Shown here: positions 1 to 5,411 of the stretch, piece by piece
Layout of the letters: the number at the start of each line of letters is the position of its first letter
Position numbering within the stretch: the stretch's first letter is position 1
Made by a program: the position numbers and the translations under genes
DNA from: Bacteroidota bacterium
GTDB taxonomy: Bacteria; Bacteroidota; Bacteroidia; Chitinophagales; Chitinophagaceae
Assembly: GCA_023436685.1 (NCBI GenBank)
Contig: JAEZIL010000291.1
Location: forward strand, 1 to 6,779
Direction: 5' to 3'
Length of the DNA stretch: 6,779 nt
Notes under the pieces: generated by a model
The model's input: the letters and a program-made list of their open reading frames with translations, nothing else
The model's database searches: none
Told to the model about the DNA's origin: nothing

Positions 1-1091
1 ACATTACGCAGCACCATAGGTTTTAAAAGCCTTATATCTCCTTCTATAAAATAATCCTGCTGCATTTCAACTATGCATTGCATAATACGCATCATGGTTT
101 CTTCGCGCTGCTTTACTGCACTTACAAACCACTGTGCCGACTGCAGCTTACTCTTCACATACTGGTTAGATGATTTGTTGCGGGCAGATATCTGGTGCGA
201 CAATTGCTCGTACAAGCTTTGGTTAACAAATACAGAACCTGAGCGCGATGAAGCAAGATTTACCTGGATATTCTCGCCATAGCGGGTTATTATAAAATCG
301 GGTATGATCGTATTCTTTGGCTCTATGCTTGTTGCCTCATCTGATACGGGATAAAATTTAAGTGTACCGATAAAATTCAGCACTGCCCTTAACTCTTCTT
401 CATCTACATTCAAGGCGTGGTGTATCTTCTCAAACTGGCGGTGGATAAGGTCGTTATAATGATCTTTTACCAGTTTATATGCCTGTGCTATTTCGGGCCT
501 GGTTTTATCTATTTGCTGTAGTTGCAGTAGCAGGCACTCCTGTATACTGCACGCGCCAATACCTACAGGCTCCAGCGACTGAACTATTGCCAGCGCTTCT
601 TTTATTTCATCTACTTCAACTATGCTTTGTATTATAAAAGAATAATCATCGGTTACCTCTTCAAGTGGCTTATCCATTAACCCATGATTATTTAACACAT
701 CCACTATATATTCAGCCATAGCCGCCTTCCGCTCGTCCAATTCAAGCAAACGTATTTGCTGCTTAGCATCATCTTTAAAATGCTCCACATTTTTCAGTGC
801 GGTATTGGGAGTAAAGTCTGACCCGAAATAATTCTGATACTCCATTTTATAATCAGGCGCATCATCGTATTTATACTCCTCGTAATCCTGATAATCTTGC
901 ACATCGGTCTTGGAAATGCCTTCTTCGTGAACATCGTCTTCTGTCTTTGTTTCAAGAAACGGGTTCTCTTCCAATTCGTTCTTTATCCGCTGCTCCAGCT
1001 CTAAAGAATTTAGAAAATACAGGTTGAGCAACTGTATTTGCTGAGGAAGGATCTTTAATTGCTGCTTCTGTGTCTGTTGCTGTGATATCAT
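1..1091 (-). CDS. rpoN: RNA polymerase sigma-54 factor RpoN, N-terminal 363 residues (C-terminus outside window)
   Basis: Alternative sigma factor that directs RNA polymerase to -24/-12 promoters and needs an AAA+ enhancer-binding activator to open them. Translation from the ATG at 1091 gives the expected order. Region I (about 1-47) is Gln/Leu-rich, with LKILPQQIQLLNLYFLNSLE followed by ELEENPFLE. Region II (about 48-95) is acidic and unusually tyrosine-rich. The core-binding domain (about 110-300) contains LEPVGIGACSIQECLLLQL, the local form of the LDPxGVGARxLxECLLLQL signature. The segment near 330-360 (ETMMRIMQCIVEMQQDYF, then LKPMVLRN) leads toward the DNA-binding domain. The helix-turn-helix and RpoN box lie beyond the left edge; the family is usually about 480-500 residues, so roughly three quarters is present. 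The frame is open to the edge, so this is a window truncation and not a broken gene. The start is supported by region I beginning right there. There is no Shine-Dalgarno sequence, which is normal for Bacteroidota. The gene is divergent from the kinase at 1325. Confidence 0.95.
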   Translation of the reverse strand, partial: MISQQQTQKQQLKILPQQIQLLNLYFLNSLELEQRIKNELEENPFLETKTEDDVHEEGISKTDVQDYQDYEEYKYDDAPDYKMEYQNYFGSDFTPNTALKNVEHFKDDAKQQIRLLELDERKAAMAEYIVDVLNNHGLMDKPLEEVTDDYSFIIQSIVEVDEIKEALAIVQSLEPVGIGACSIQECLLLQLQQIDKTRPEIAQAYKLVKDHYNDLIHRQFEKIHHALNVDEEELRAVLNFIGTLKFYPVSDEATSIEPKNTIIPDFIITRYGENIQVNLASSRSGSVFVNQSLYEQLSHQISARNKSSNQYVKSKLQSAQWFVSAVKQREETMMRIMQCIVEMQQDYFIEGDIRLLKPMVLRN

Positions 1092-1324
1092 AGATTGTTG
1101 GCTTAGGTCTTATTAACTAGTATCCCTTGTAAGGCAACCTTGAAGCCAAACTTTTTTAATGAATAAATTAATTATAACTAAACTATTGCATCAAGTATTT
1201 CAACGAATTAAACATTTTTAATTTATTTAATTCATAAATCCATATACATGCTTGCTTCTAAACCTGATTTATCTGAGGAATATTTTCTACAACCAACCTC
1301 ACTAAATACACCTATTATTACAAA
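1092..1324. promoter_or_regulatory. AT-rich divergent spacer between rpoN and the histidine kinase
   Basis: This 233-bp non-coding stretch must hold the 5' regions of both divergent genes. It is very AT-rich, especially 1155-1240. I found no convincing Bacteroidota promoter (TTTG, about 19 bp, TAnnTTTG) for either gene. The best partial -7 matches are AAAGTTTG on the minus strand (1153-1146) and TATTTTCT on the plus strand (1281-1288), and neither has a properly spaced -33 element. A perfect 8-bp inverted repeat lies inside it (1205-1233, listed separately). No tRNA or small RNA was recognised. Confidence 0.4.
1205..1233. repeat. 8-bp perfect inverted repeat in the rpoN/kinase spacer
   Basis: GAATTAAA (1205-1212) and TTTAATTC (1226-1233) are perfect reverse complements separated by 13 bp. 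The dyad lies about 114 bp from the rpoN start and about 92 bp from the kinase start, a plausible operator position for either. Because the whole region is almost pure A+T, an 8-bp match of this kind could arise by chance. Confidence 0.3.
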
Positions 1325-2725
1325 ATGAAACGGAGGCTTCGCTTCATAATTATAGGCTTTTCACTTTCATTTGCTATTGTAGCTGCTCTTTCTTTCTATT
1401 CATTGAAGCAGTTCAGTATCTATGCTGCATACTCTAATCAAATAGATTATACCAACCGTATAATTACCGACTTATATACAATTGAAAGTTCTATTAAGGA
1501 TATTGACGTAATGGAACGTGGATATATGTTAACGAAGGACACCAGCTACATTATTGACATTTATACATTAATACCTAACACCTTTCCTTCTATTGATAAT
1601 TTAAAACGACTAACAGCCGATAACCCTGAACAACAAAAAACATTAACCCTATTAAAAAGTGCGTACCTGCTACGTGCAGCAAACTTTAAAGATAACCTGC
1701 AATATATAAGCAGCTGGCACAGCGATAGCAACCGTATATCTAATTACTTCTATGAAGGGAAAAAACTCAAAAACGAGTGCCTTGGGTATATACATAAAAT
1801 GATAGACGCTGAAAACACCAGTTTGCACGAACGTTTTAAAAACAAACAGCACTATCAAAAAATAACTGATAATACCCTCAAATACCTTATTACCATTTTC
1901 GGCATTATCACCATAGTTCTTTTCATCTTCATGATAACAGAACTTATGAAAAGGAAGCATTCGCAAGATGAGCTGCAACTCAAACTTATCGACTTAAAAC
2001 GCTCTCATGCCGAACTAGAACAAATAGCTTTTGCCGCCTCGCACGACCTCCAGGAGCCACTACGTAAGGTACGTATACTTACCGACCGGCTTGAATGGAT
2101 AAAAAAGGGGGAAGGCTATACAGAAAGCACCGATATTACCCGGCGCATTAATCAATCGGTAAAGCGCATGCAAGACCTTATTGACGATGTAGTGAATTTG
2201 GTAGAACTAATAAAAGAGGAAAGCCCTAAAGAAAATGTGGACCTGAACATTATTGTAACACATGTATTGGCTGAGCTAGACACTAACATAACAGAGAAAA
2301 AAGCCATTGTACACAGGGCAGTATTACCCGAATTAGTTGGTTACCCACGTCAGCTTCATCTGTTATTCAGCGAACTTCTCGAAAATGCCTTGAAATTTTC
2401 GCGACCAGATATTCAACCGACCATTTCGATTCTTTCCGATATTGTGAATGGTATCGAACTGGCACACATAAATAAAGACCTGGCTGAGAAAAACTTTTAT
2501 CGCATTACAGTATCCGATAATGGCATTGGGTTCGACAACAAGTTCATCACCAAAATGTTCCAGATATTTCAGCGCTTGCATAATAATGATTCAGGCTATG
2601 CAGGCAAGGGCATGGGATTGGCCATATGCCAACGTGTAGTAGTTAACCACGAGGGGTATATAACCGCACACGGGCATACATCGGTTGGAGCTACCTTTAA
2701 ACTATTCTTTCCAGTAGAAGTATAA
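1325..2725 (+). CDS. CHASE3-domain membrane sensor histidine kinase
   Basis: A 466-residue two-component sensor that should autophosphorylate in response to a periplasmic signal and pass the phosphate to an unidentified response regulator. A membrane helix (about 7-27) is followed by a periplasmic region (about 28-184) with the CHASE3 signature around 58-75 (IKDIDVMERGYMLTKD). A second helix (about 186-204) leads through a short coiled linker (208-232) to a HisKA dimerisation domain with the phospho-acceptor H240 in AFAASHDLQEPLRKV. The ATPase domain shows the N-box ELLENALKF (N354), G1 box DNGIGF (398-403), F-box MFQIFQRLH (411-419) and G2 box GKGMGLAIC (427-435). All catalytic boxes are intact. 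The protein ends right after the ATPase domain, so there is no fused receiver. The ASHDLQEPLR form of the H-box is the one common in phytochrome-like and CHASE3 kinases. No response regulator gene is adjacent, so it is an orphan within this window. The ATG at 1325 is chosen because the first membrane helix starts immediately after the basic MKRRLR. Signal and output are unknown. Confidence 0.93.
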   Translation: MKRRLRFIIIGFSLSFAIVAALSFYSLKQFSIYAAYSNQIDYTNRIITDLYTIESSIKDIDVMERGYMLTKDTSYIIDIYTLIPNTFPSIDNLKRLTADNPEQQKTLTLLKSAYLLRAANFKDNLQYISSWHSDSNRISNYFYEGKKLKNECLGYIHKMIDAENTSLHERFKNKQHYQKITDNTLKYLITIFGIITIVLFIFMITELMKRKHSQDELQLKLIDLKRSHAELEQIAFAASHDLQEPLRKVRILTDRLEWIKKGEGYTESTDITRRINQSVKRMQDLIDDVVNLVELIKEESPKENVDLNIIVTHVLAELDTNITEKKAIVHRAVLPELVGYPRQLHLLFSELLENALKFSRPDIQPTISILSDIVNGIELAHINKDLAEKNFYRITVSDNGIGFDNKFITKMFQIFQRLHNNDSGYAGKGMGLAICQRVVVNHEGYITAHGHTSVGATFKLFFPVEV

Positions 2726-2745
2726 AAAAAGAGGCCGAAGCCTCT
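2724..2745 (-). terminator. Intrinsic terminator between the convergent kinase and small-protein genes
   Basis: AGAGGC (2730-2735) and GCCTCT (2740-2745) form a 6-bp stem with a CGAA tetraloop. On the minus strand the stem is followed directly by seven T residues (complement of 2724-2730), the standard layout for ending the gene that stops at 2775. In the plus direction the hairpin begins 5 bases after the kinase stop codon but is followed only by a loosely T-rich stretch, so it may also act, less strongly, on the kinase transcript. Confidence 0.75.
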
Positions 2746-2774
2746 AGTAAACTTATTTCTTATAATTATACTAT

Positions 2775-3161
2775 TTATAGTATATCAGAACTACCGTCCG
2801 ACTTTTTATTAAGCTTATTGATCTCTTCTACCTCGGCCATAAATTTATTCACACTACCGTCTGAATAGGTACCATAAGCATCTATTAAGGTGCCTTTTTG
2901 CCCATCGGGTGTTTCTATTACATACATTATGGCATTATCACCCGGGTCCGACTGCCCTTCAAAACGATAGAAATTAACAACATTAACCTCGTTAGGGGTG
3001 TAATACTTATCCATAGAGTTTGAATACAAACCCCGTTTTGTAACGGTAAAACTATCGGTATATCCTTGCTTTACCACTTTATTCACCAGTGCGCTTAGTG
3101 TGTTCATCGAATCAGCTCCACTTTTATTGAACTCGTTATTTAATTCTGGTTGTGTCCACAT
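2775..3161 (-). CDS. Small conserved Bacteroidota protein (often misnamed phosphoribosylpyrophosphate synthetase), function unknown
   Basis: A 128-residue soluble protein with no signal peptide or membrane segment. Its core (about 19-105) resembles a small Bacteroidota family as I remember it. It has an N-terminal helix TLSALVNKVVKQGYTDSFTV, then YTPNEVNVVNFYRFEGQSDP (54-73), AIMYVIETPDGQKGTLIDAY (77-96) and GTYSDG. Members are often labelled phosphoribosylpyrophosphate synthetase in databases. That name is not credible: PRPP synthetases are about 310 residues with a PRPP-binding motif, and neither is present here. The family usually begins near the MNTLS segment, so the first 18 residues may be a real extension or the true start may be M19 (ATG at 3107). 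The lysine/serine-rich tail after residue 115 looks disordered. The gene has its own 5' region, because a strong terminator ends the upstream gene at 3316-3346. The position next to stress-type genes suggests, but does not show, a stress role. Confidence 0.75.
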   Translation of the reverse strand: MWTQPELNNEFNKSGADSMNTLSALVNKVVKQGYTDSFTVTKRGLYSNSMDKYYTPNEVNVVNFYRFEGQSDPGDNAIMYVIETPDGQKGTLIDAYGTYSDGSVNKFMAEVEEINKLNKKSDGSSDIL

Positions 3162-3315
3162 AGCTTACAATTTTTAGAAGTATATAGTATTGAAGAAAAT
3201 ATTTTGCCATCCTAGGTTATTAAATTGCGAAAGCCACAATCCAATGACTATAAGCTAACTATAGACAATTACAATTTTCATATAAAATAATTATGTAGAA
3301 ATACATCTACATCAT
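3162..3315. promoter_or_regulatory. Upstream region of the 128-residue small-protein gene
   Basis: About 150 bp of AT-rich non-coding DNA between the small-protein start and the terminator of the DUF4142 gene. Since that terminator is strong, the promoter of the small gene should be here. I could not identify a consensus TTTG/TAnnTTTG pair. TATTTTCT on the minus strand near 3204-3197 is the closest -7-like element and has no matching -33 box. A 7-bp perfect inverted repeat at 3293-3312 is listed separately. Confidence 0.35.
3293..3312. repeat. 7-bp perfect inverted repeat beside the DUF4142 terminator
   Basis: ATGTAGA (3293-3299) and TCTACAT (3306-3312) are perfect reverse complements with a 6-base loop. 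In the minus direction the dyad follows the T-tract of the DUF4142 terminator by only a few bases, so it could be a second hairpin after the main terminator. It could instead be an operator about 130 bp upstream of the small-protein gene. The left arm matches the ATGTAGAA octamer found twice at 4709-4739. Confidence 0.4.
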
Positions 3316-3346
3316 AAAAAAAGCGACTGATAAGAATCAGTCGCTT
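3316..3346 (-). terminator. Strong intrinsic terminator downstream of the DUF4142 gene
   Basis: AAGCGACTGA (3321-3330) and TCAGTCGCTT (3337-3346) are perfect reverse complements. An additional T-A pair closes an AAGA loop, giving an 11-bp stem. Read on the minus strand, the stem is followed by an uninterrupted T run (complement of 3316-3322). It lies 17 bp past the end of the DUF4142 gene (3364) and should end the transcript of the two-gene block to its right, separating it from the small-protein gene. Confidence 0.9.
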
Positions 3347-3363
3347 ACCTCTTTCACTCTCAC

Positions 3364-4026
3364 TTATTTCGTATTGCTCACATCACTGGCATTGCCACTT
3401 TTGTTCTTATTGCCCATTTTCGGATCAGGCCTGTTACCTTCTTTCCAAGGTTTTTGCGCTCTATGCTTCAATCCATCAATATGAGACTTATGCTGCTCCA
3501 TTGTAGCTACCGCACCATCTATCCAAGATTTAAGCTCTGCATCTTTGGTATCTTCTTTAGCATTTTTAAACATATCTATATTATCCTTGTTAACATCCCT
3601 TAGCTCTTCGCCCAGGTCATAGTCTAGTTCAAGGCCCTGATTGTGATTAGACCATTTAGATATCTTACCGTCGTATTTTTTTGCTTCGGTGGCTGCAGTG
3701 CTATAGCCATGGCGCGATGCCCATTGTGTCAGTTCATCGCCCATTTTACGATAGTCTGGCAACATTTGGCCGGCAGCATCTTTCAACATCTGGTCTTTTG
3801 CTTTTTGTTGTGTCAACTCAAGCAATTTTATTTGGTATGTATTAGCTCCTATCAGGTCACCTACAACCTTGCGGTTTTTCTCATCCATTTTTTCTGTATT
3901 ACCATCAACTTTTGTAGCTCCTGTAGCCGAAGTATTCATATTACTGTTGTTGCTTTGCGCAGCCGCGTTAAATGCCAGCATACCTGCAACACTTAGCATT
4001 ACTAATGGTTTCATTGTGTTTTTCAT
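3364..4026 (-). CDS. Exported DUF4142 family protein
   Basis: A 220-residue protein with a classic signal peptide: MKNTMK basic start, hydrophobic PLVMLSVAGMLAF and an AAAQ cleavage region near residue 24. The mature protein should be periplasmic or outer-membrane associated. A low-complexity Asn/Ser/Thr-rich linker (25-45) precedes a helical domain (about 50-190) that fits DUF4142, a ferritin-like bundle family often called predicted outer membrane protein. Visible features include ANTYQIKLLELTQQKA (61-76), LPDYRKMGDELTQWASRHGY (89-108) and a C-terminal helix ending MEQHKSHIDGLK (176-187). The position where many members have a DH pair in the second helix reads DYRKM here, so a canonical metal site is not evident. 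The tail after 190 is rich in Lys, Asn, Gly and Pro and looks disordered. M5 is an alternative start that would also give a working signal peptide. The gene starts 60 bp after the DUF2383-type gene, with no terminator between them, so co-transcription is likely. Biochemical role unknown. Confidence 0.82.
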   Translation of the reverse strand: MKNTMKPLVMLSVAGMLAFNAAAQSNNSNMNTSATGATKVDGNTEKMDEKNRKVVGDLIGANTYQIKLLELTQQKAKDQMLKDAAGQMLPDYRKMGDELTQWASRHGYSTAATEAKKYDGKISKWSNHNQGLELDYDLGEELRDVNKDNIDMFKNAKEDTKDAELKSWIDGAVATMEQHKSHIDGLKHRAQKPWKEGNRPDPKMGNKNKSGNASDVSNTK

Positions 4027-4086
4027 AAGTAGTTTTTTAAATCGTGATTTGTTTTGGTTGTTGTTTATTATAAAAGTTTAAAGAAA
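4027..4086 (-). other. 60-bp spacer between the DUF2383-type and DUF4142 genes
   Basis: AT-rich spacer without a hairpin terminator. On the coding strand it is rich in A and AC (ACAACAACCAAAACAAATCA), which suits the unstructured A-rich leaders used for translation initiation in Bacteroidota. This supports transcription through both genes. Confidence 0.45.
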
Positions 4087-4548
4087 TTAGCTATTATGAG
4101 AATCCCTGAATTTTTTAATCAGGTCGTGAGAGTTCTTTAAAGAGCGTTGCTGTTCCATCACCAGCGAACGTGAATCAGCATCCAGTCCTGAATCATCCGA
4201 AAGTGCACCTTCATAGGCACGTTGTGCAGCATCTTCACCAAATTCGCACGACTCTAGAATTGCTTTACGGTCGCTACCGGTAAATGTGGCTTTAACGTCC
4301 ATCCATGCGCGGTATATTTTACCCGATGTGGTCGTATCATCTTCTACCTCACCACCGTCCTTTAAAATTTCAGCTTCAAGTTCCGCTTTGTACTGGCGGC
4401 TCTCTTCAATCATCCTTTGAAACGTAGCTTTTAGGTCCACATCCAGGTCTTTCGCTTCGTTTATTGCACGCTCATAGCCGGCAATCCTATCATTATTTAT
4501 CTTAACTAGGTCATTCAATACTTCAATATTCGCTTCTTTGTTTTGCAT
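4087..4548 (-). CDS. PA2169/DUF2383 family four-helix-bundle (ferritin-like) protein
   Basis: A 153-residue cytosolic protein, all helical, with no signal peptide. It matches the PA2169-type family (DUF2383) as I know it. The opening NIEVLNDLVKINNDRIAGYE (7-26) is followed by a second helix FQRMIEESRQYKAELEAEI (43-61). Next come the typical GGEVEDDTTTSGKIYRAWMD (65-84), the strongly conserved KATFTGSDRKAILESCEFGE (86-105), and C-terminal helices ending HDLIKKFRD (141-149). Length is normal for the family. The ferritin-like fold is the family prediction. Acidic residues that might bind metal are present (for example E25, E48, E49, E102, E105), but I cannot assign a metal site from sequence alone. 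Members are commonly found with stress-induced genes. It is the first gene of a probable two-gene transcript with the exported DUF4142 protein. Function unproven. Confidence 0.88.
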   Translation of the reverse strand: MQNKEANIEVLNDLVKINNDRIAGYERAINEAKDLDVDLKATFQRMIEESRQYKAELEAEILKDGGEVEDDTTTSGKIYRAWMDVKATFTGSDRKAILESCEFGEDAAQRAYEGALSDDSGLDADSRSLVMEQQRSLKNSHDLIKKFRDSHNS

Positions 4549-4584
4549 GTTTCTTGGTTTTTATCTATAGCTAAACTTTTAAAA

Positions 4585-4634
4585 ACTATGCCATATACAA
4601 GTGGCATGCTTTATCATTTCAATAGCATACCATA
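4585..4634. repeat. Three copies of an 11-bp motif (TATGGYATGCT-like) in alternating orientation
   Basis: The copies are AGTGGCATGCT on the plus strand (4600-4610), TATGGTATGCT on the minus strand (complement of 4624-4634) and TATGGCATAGT on the minus strand (complement of 4585-4595). Neighbouring copies form overlapping inverted repeats. ATGCCA/TGGCAT pairs perfectly (4588-4593 with 4602-4607), and TGGCATGCT pairs with AGCATACCA with one mismatch (4602-4610 with 4624-4632). The middle copy could therefore pair with either neighbour. The cluster ends 37 bp upstream of the DUF2383-type gene and is a candidate operator or switching leader structure for that operon. Confidence 0.45.
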
Positions 4635-4708
4635 CCTAAATAGCTGAATAACAGTCAATCAAAACGCAGGAATAATGTTGTAATTAGATGCCGGTTTATT
4701 AATAACAC

Positions 4709-4739
4709 ATGTAGAAGATCTAGTTGGGGCTATGTAGAA
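4709..4739 (+). repeat. Two ATGTAGAA direct repeats 23 bp apart
   Basis: ATGTAGAA occurs at 4709-4716 and 4732-4739, a centre spacing of 23 bp (close to two helical turns). They lie about 85-115 bp upstream of the DUF7935-like gene. The same octamer occurs at 3293-3300 beside the DUF4142 terminator. Two spaced octamers upstream of a gene are compatible with an activator site, but the sites are short. Confidence 0.25.
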
Positions 4740-4824
4740 TTTGTGGCGATACTCCTCGGAAAAAACATTGTTTTACTTCAAAATCATACACAACCAGCTA
4801 AAAACCATTTATTTTGCCACAATT

Positions 4825-5370
4825 ATGATAGCAGTATTGGAAATACTTAAGTATACGATTCCCGCCATTGTGGTTTTGATAGCGGCATATCTTATTGTTC
4901 AAAAGTTTCTGGTATCAGAACTGAAGCGCAAACAGCTTACTTTGCTACAAGAAAACCAGGATATTACTACCCGGTTGCGCCTGCAGGCATACGAGCGCCT
5001 GGTATTATATATAGAACGCATTCACCCGCGCCAGCTTATAGCAAGAGTATATAGTTCCAATATGAATGTAGCCGTACTACAGTCAATGCTTATTAATACC
5101 ATTAAAACAGAATATGAGCACAACCTGTCGCAACAGATATACGTATCGAAACAAGTATGGGATACTGTACACGGCGTTATGGAACAAGAGATGAATATGG
5201 TAAACCAAATTGCATCGCAATTGAACCCCGAGGCACCTGCTAAAGAATTACAGTTACGCATTATGGATTTTGTACTTACCAGCCAGGTTGCGCTACCCAC
5301 CGAGATGGCCCTGGAAATAATAAACAATGAGGCCAAACACATGTTATTTCATGGACATGGCACTAACTAA
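4825..5370 (+). CDS. Single-pass membrane protein, DUF7935-like, upstream of the mutase
   Basis: A 181-residue protein read from the ATG at 4825. An N-terminal membrane helix (about 7-27, ILKYTIPAIVVLIAAYLIVQ) is followed by a basic, coiled-coil-prone segment (about 30-50, SELKRKQLTLLQENQDITTR). A mostly helical domain then contains the conserved-looking block LRLQAYERLVLYIERIHPRQ (51-70), which I recognise from Bacteroidota proteins grouped as DUF7935. The rest (71-181) is soluble and probably cytoplasmic, and the chain ends in HMLFHGHGTN. The frame is also open upstream to a TTG at 4741, but that adds 28 residues of poor composition ahead of a normal N-terminal membrane helix, so the ATG is preferred. 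The stop is 41 bp before the mutase start on the same strand, with no terminator, so the two are probably one transcript. Function is unknown. Membrane tethering or support of the mutase complex is an inference from position only. Confidence 0.8.
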   Translation: MIAVLEILKYTIPAIVVLIAAYLIVQKFLVSELKRKQLTLLQENQDITTRLRLQAYERLVLYIERIHPRQLIARVYSSNMNVAVLQSMLINTIKTEYEHNLSQQIYVSKQVWDTVHGVMEQEMNMVNQIASQLNPEAPAKELQLRIMDFVLTSQVALPTEMALEIINNEAKHMLFHGHGTN

Positions 5371-5378
5371 TAATCAGC

Positions 5379-5405
5379 TTTTTAGAATTTCATTTTTAGA
5401 ATTTC
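5379..5405 (+). repeat. Perfect 13-bp tandem repeat between the DUF7935-like gene and the mutase gene
   Basis: TTTTTAGAATTTC occurs at 5379-5391 and again at 5393-5405, a 14-bp period with one separating A. Together they fill most of the 41-bp gap and end six bases before the GTG start. The repeat contains in-frame stop TAG at 5397-5399 relative to the mutase, which limits how far upstream that gene could start. It could be a recent slippage duplication or a leader element affecting mutase translation. Confidence 0.8.
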
Positions 5406-5411
5406 TCTATC

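Larger units (their letters stand above)
4549..4824. promoter_or_regulatory. Divergent spacer between the helical-bundle operon and the DUF7935/mutase operon
   Basis: A 276-bp non-coding stretch serving two divergent transcription units. The left half carries three copies of an 11-bp motif (4585-4634) and the right half two ATGTAGAA repeats (4709-4739); both are listed separately. A weak minus-strand promoter candidate is TTTTG (complement of 4660-4664), 17 bp, then TATTTAGG (complement of 4635-4642). This fits only part of the Bacteroidota consensus and would place the motif cluster in the transcribed leader. For the plus-strand unit, TAGAATTTG at 4735-4743 is -7-like but has no -33 partner. 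The reading frame is open from a TTG at 4741, but that part is judged non-coding. Confidence 0.4.

Noticed and set aside
73..282. 69-codon plus-strand open frame at the left end
   Set aside because: It is antisense to the conserved core of rpoN and has a Cys/Trp-rich composition typical of a shadow frame.
1715..1729. Sigma-54-like promoter box (TGGCAC, 5 bp, TAGC) near rpoN
   Set aside because: Spacing fits the -24/-12 pattern, but the -12 part is TAGC and not TTGC, and it lies deep within the kinase coding sequence with no gene starting downstream.
1670..1978. 102-codon minus-strand open frame inside the kinase
   Set aside because: It is antisense to the periplasmic region and second membrane helix of the kinase, and the translation looks like a complement of hydrophobic and Asn/Lys codons.
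3643..3996. 117-codon plus-strand open frame opposite the DUF4142 gene
   Set aside because: Cys/Phe-rich shadow translation of a well-supported gene; no independent start context.
4741..4824. N-terminal extension of the DUF7935-like protein from a TTG codon
   Set aside because: The extra 28 residues lack family resemblance and would precede a standard N-terminal membrane helix; the ATG at 4825 is the simpler start.
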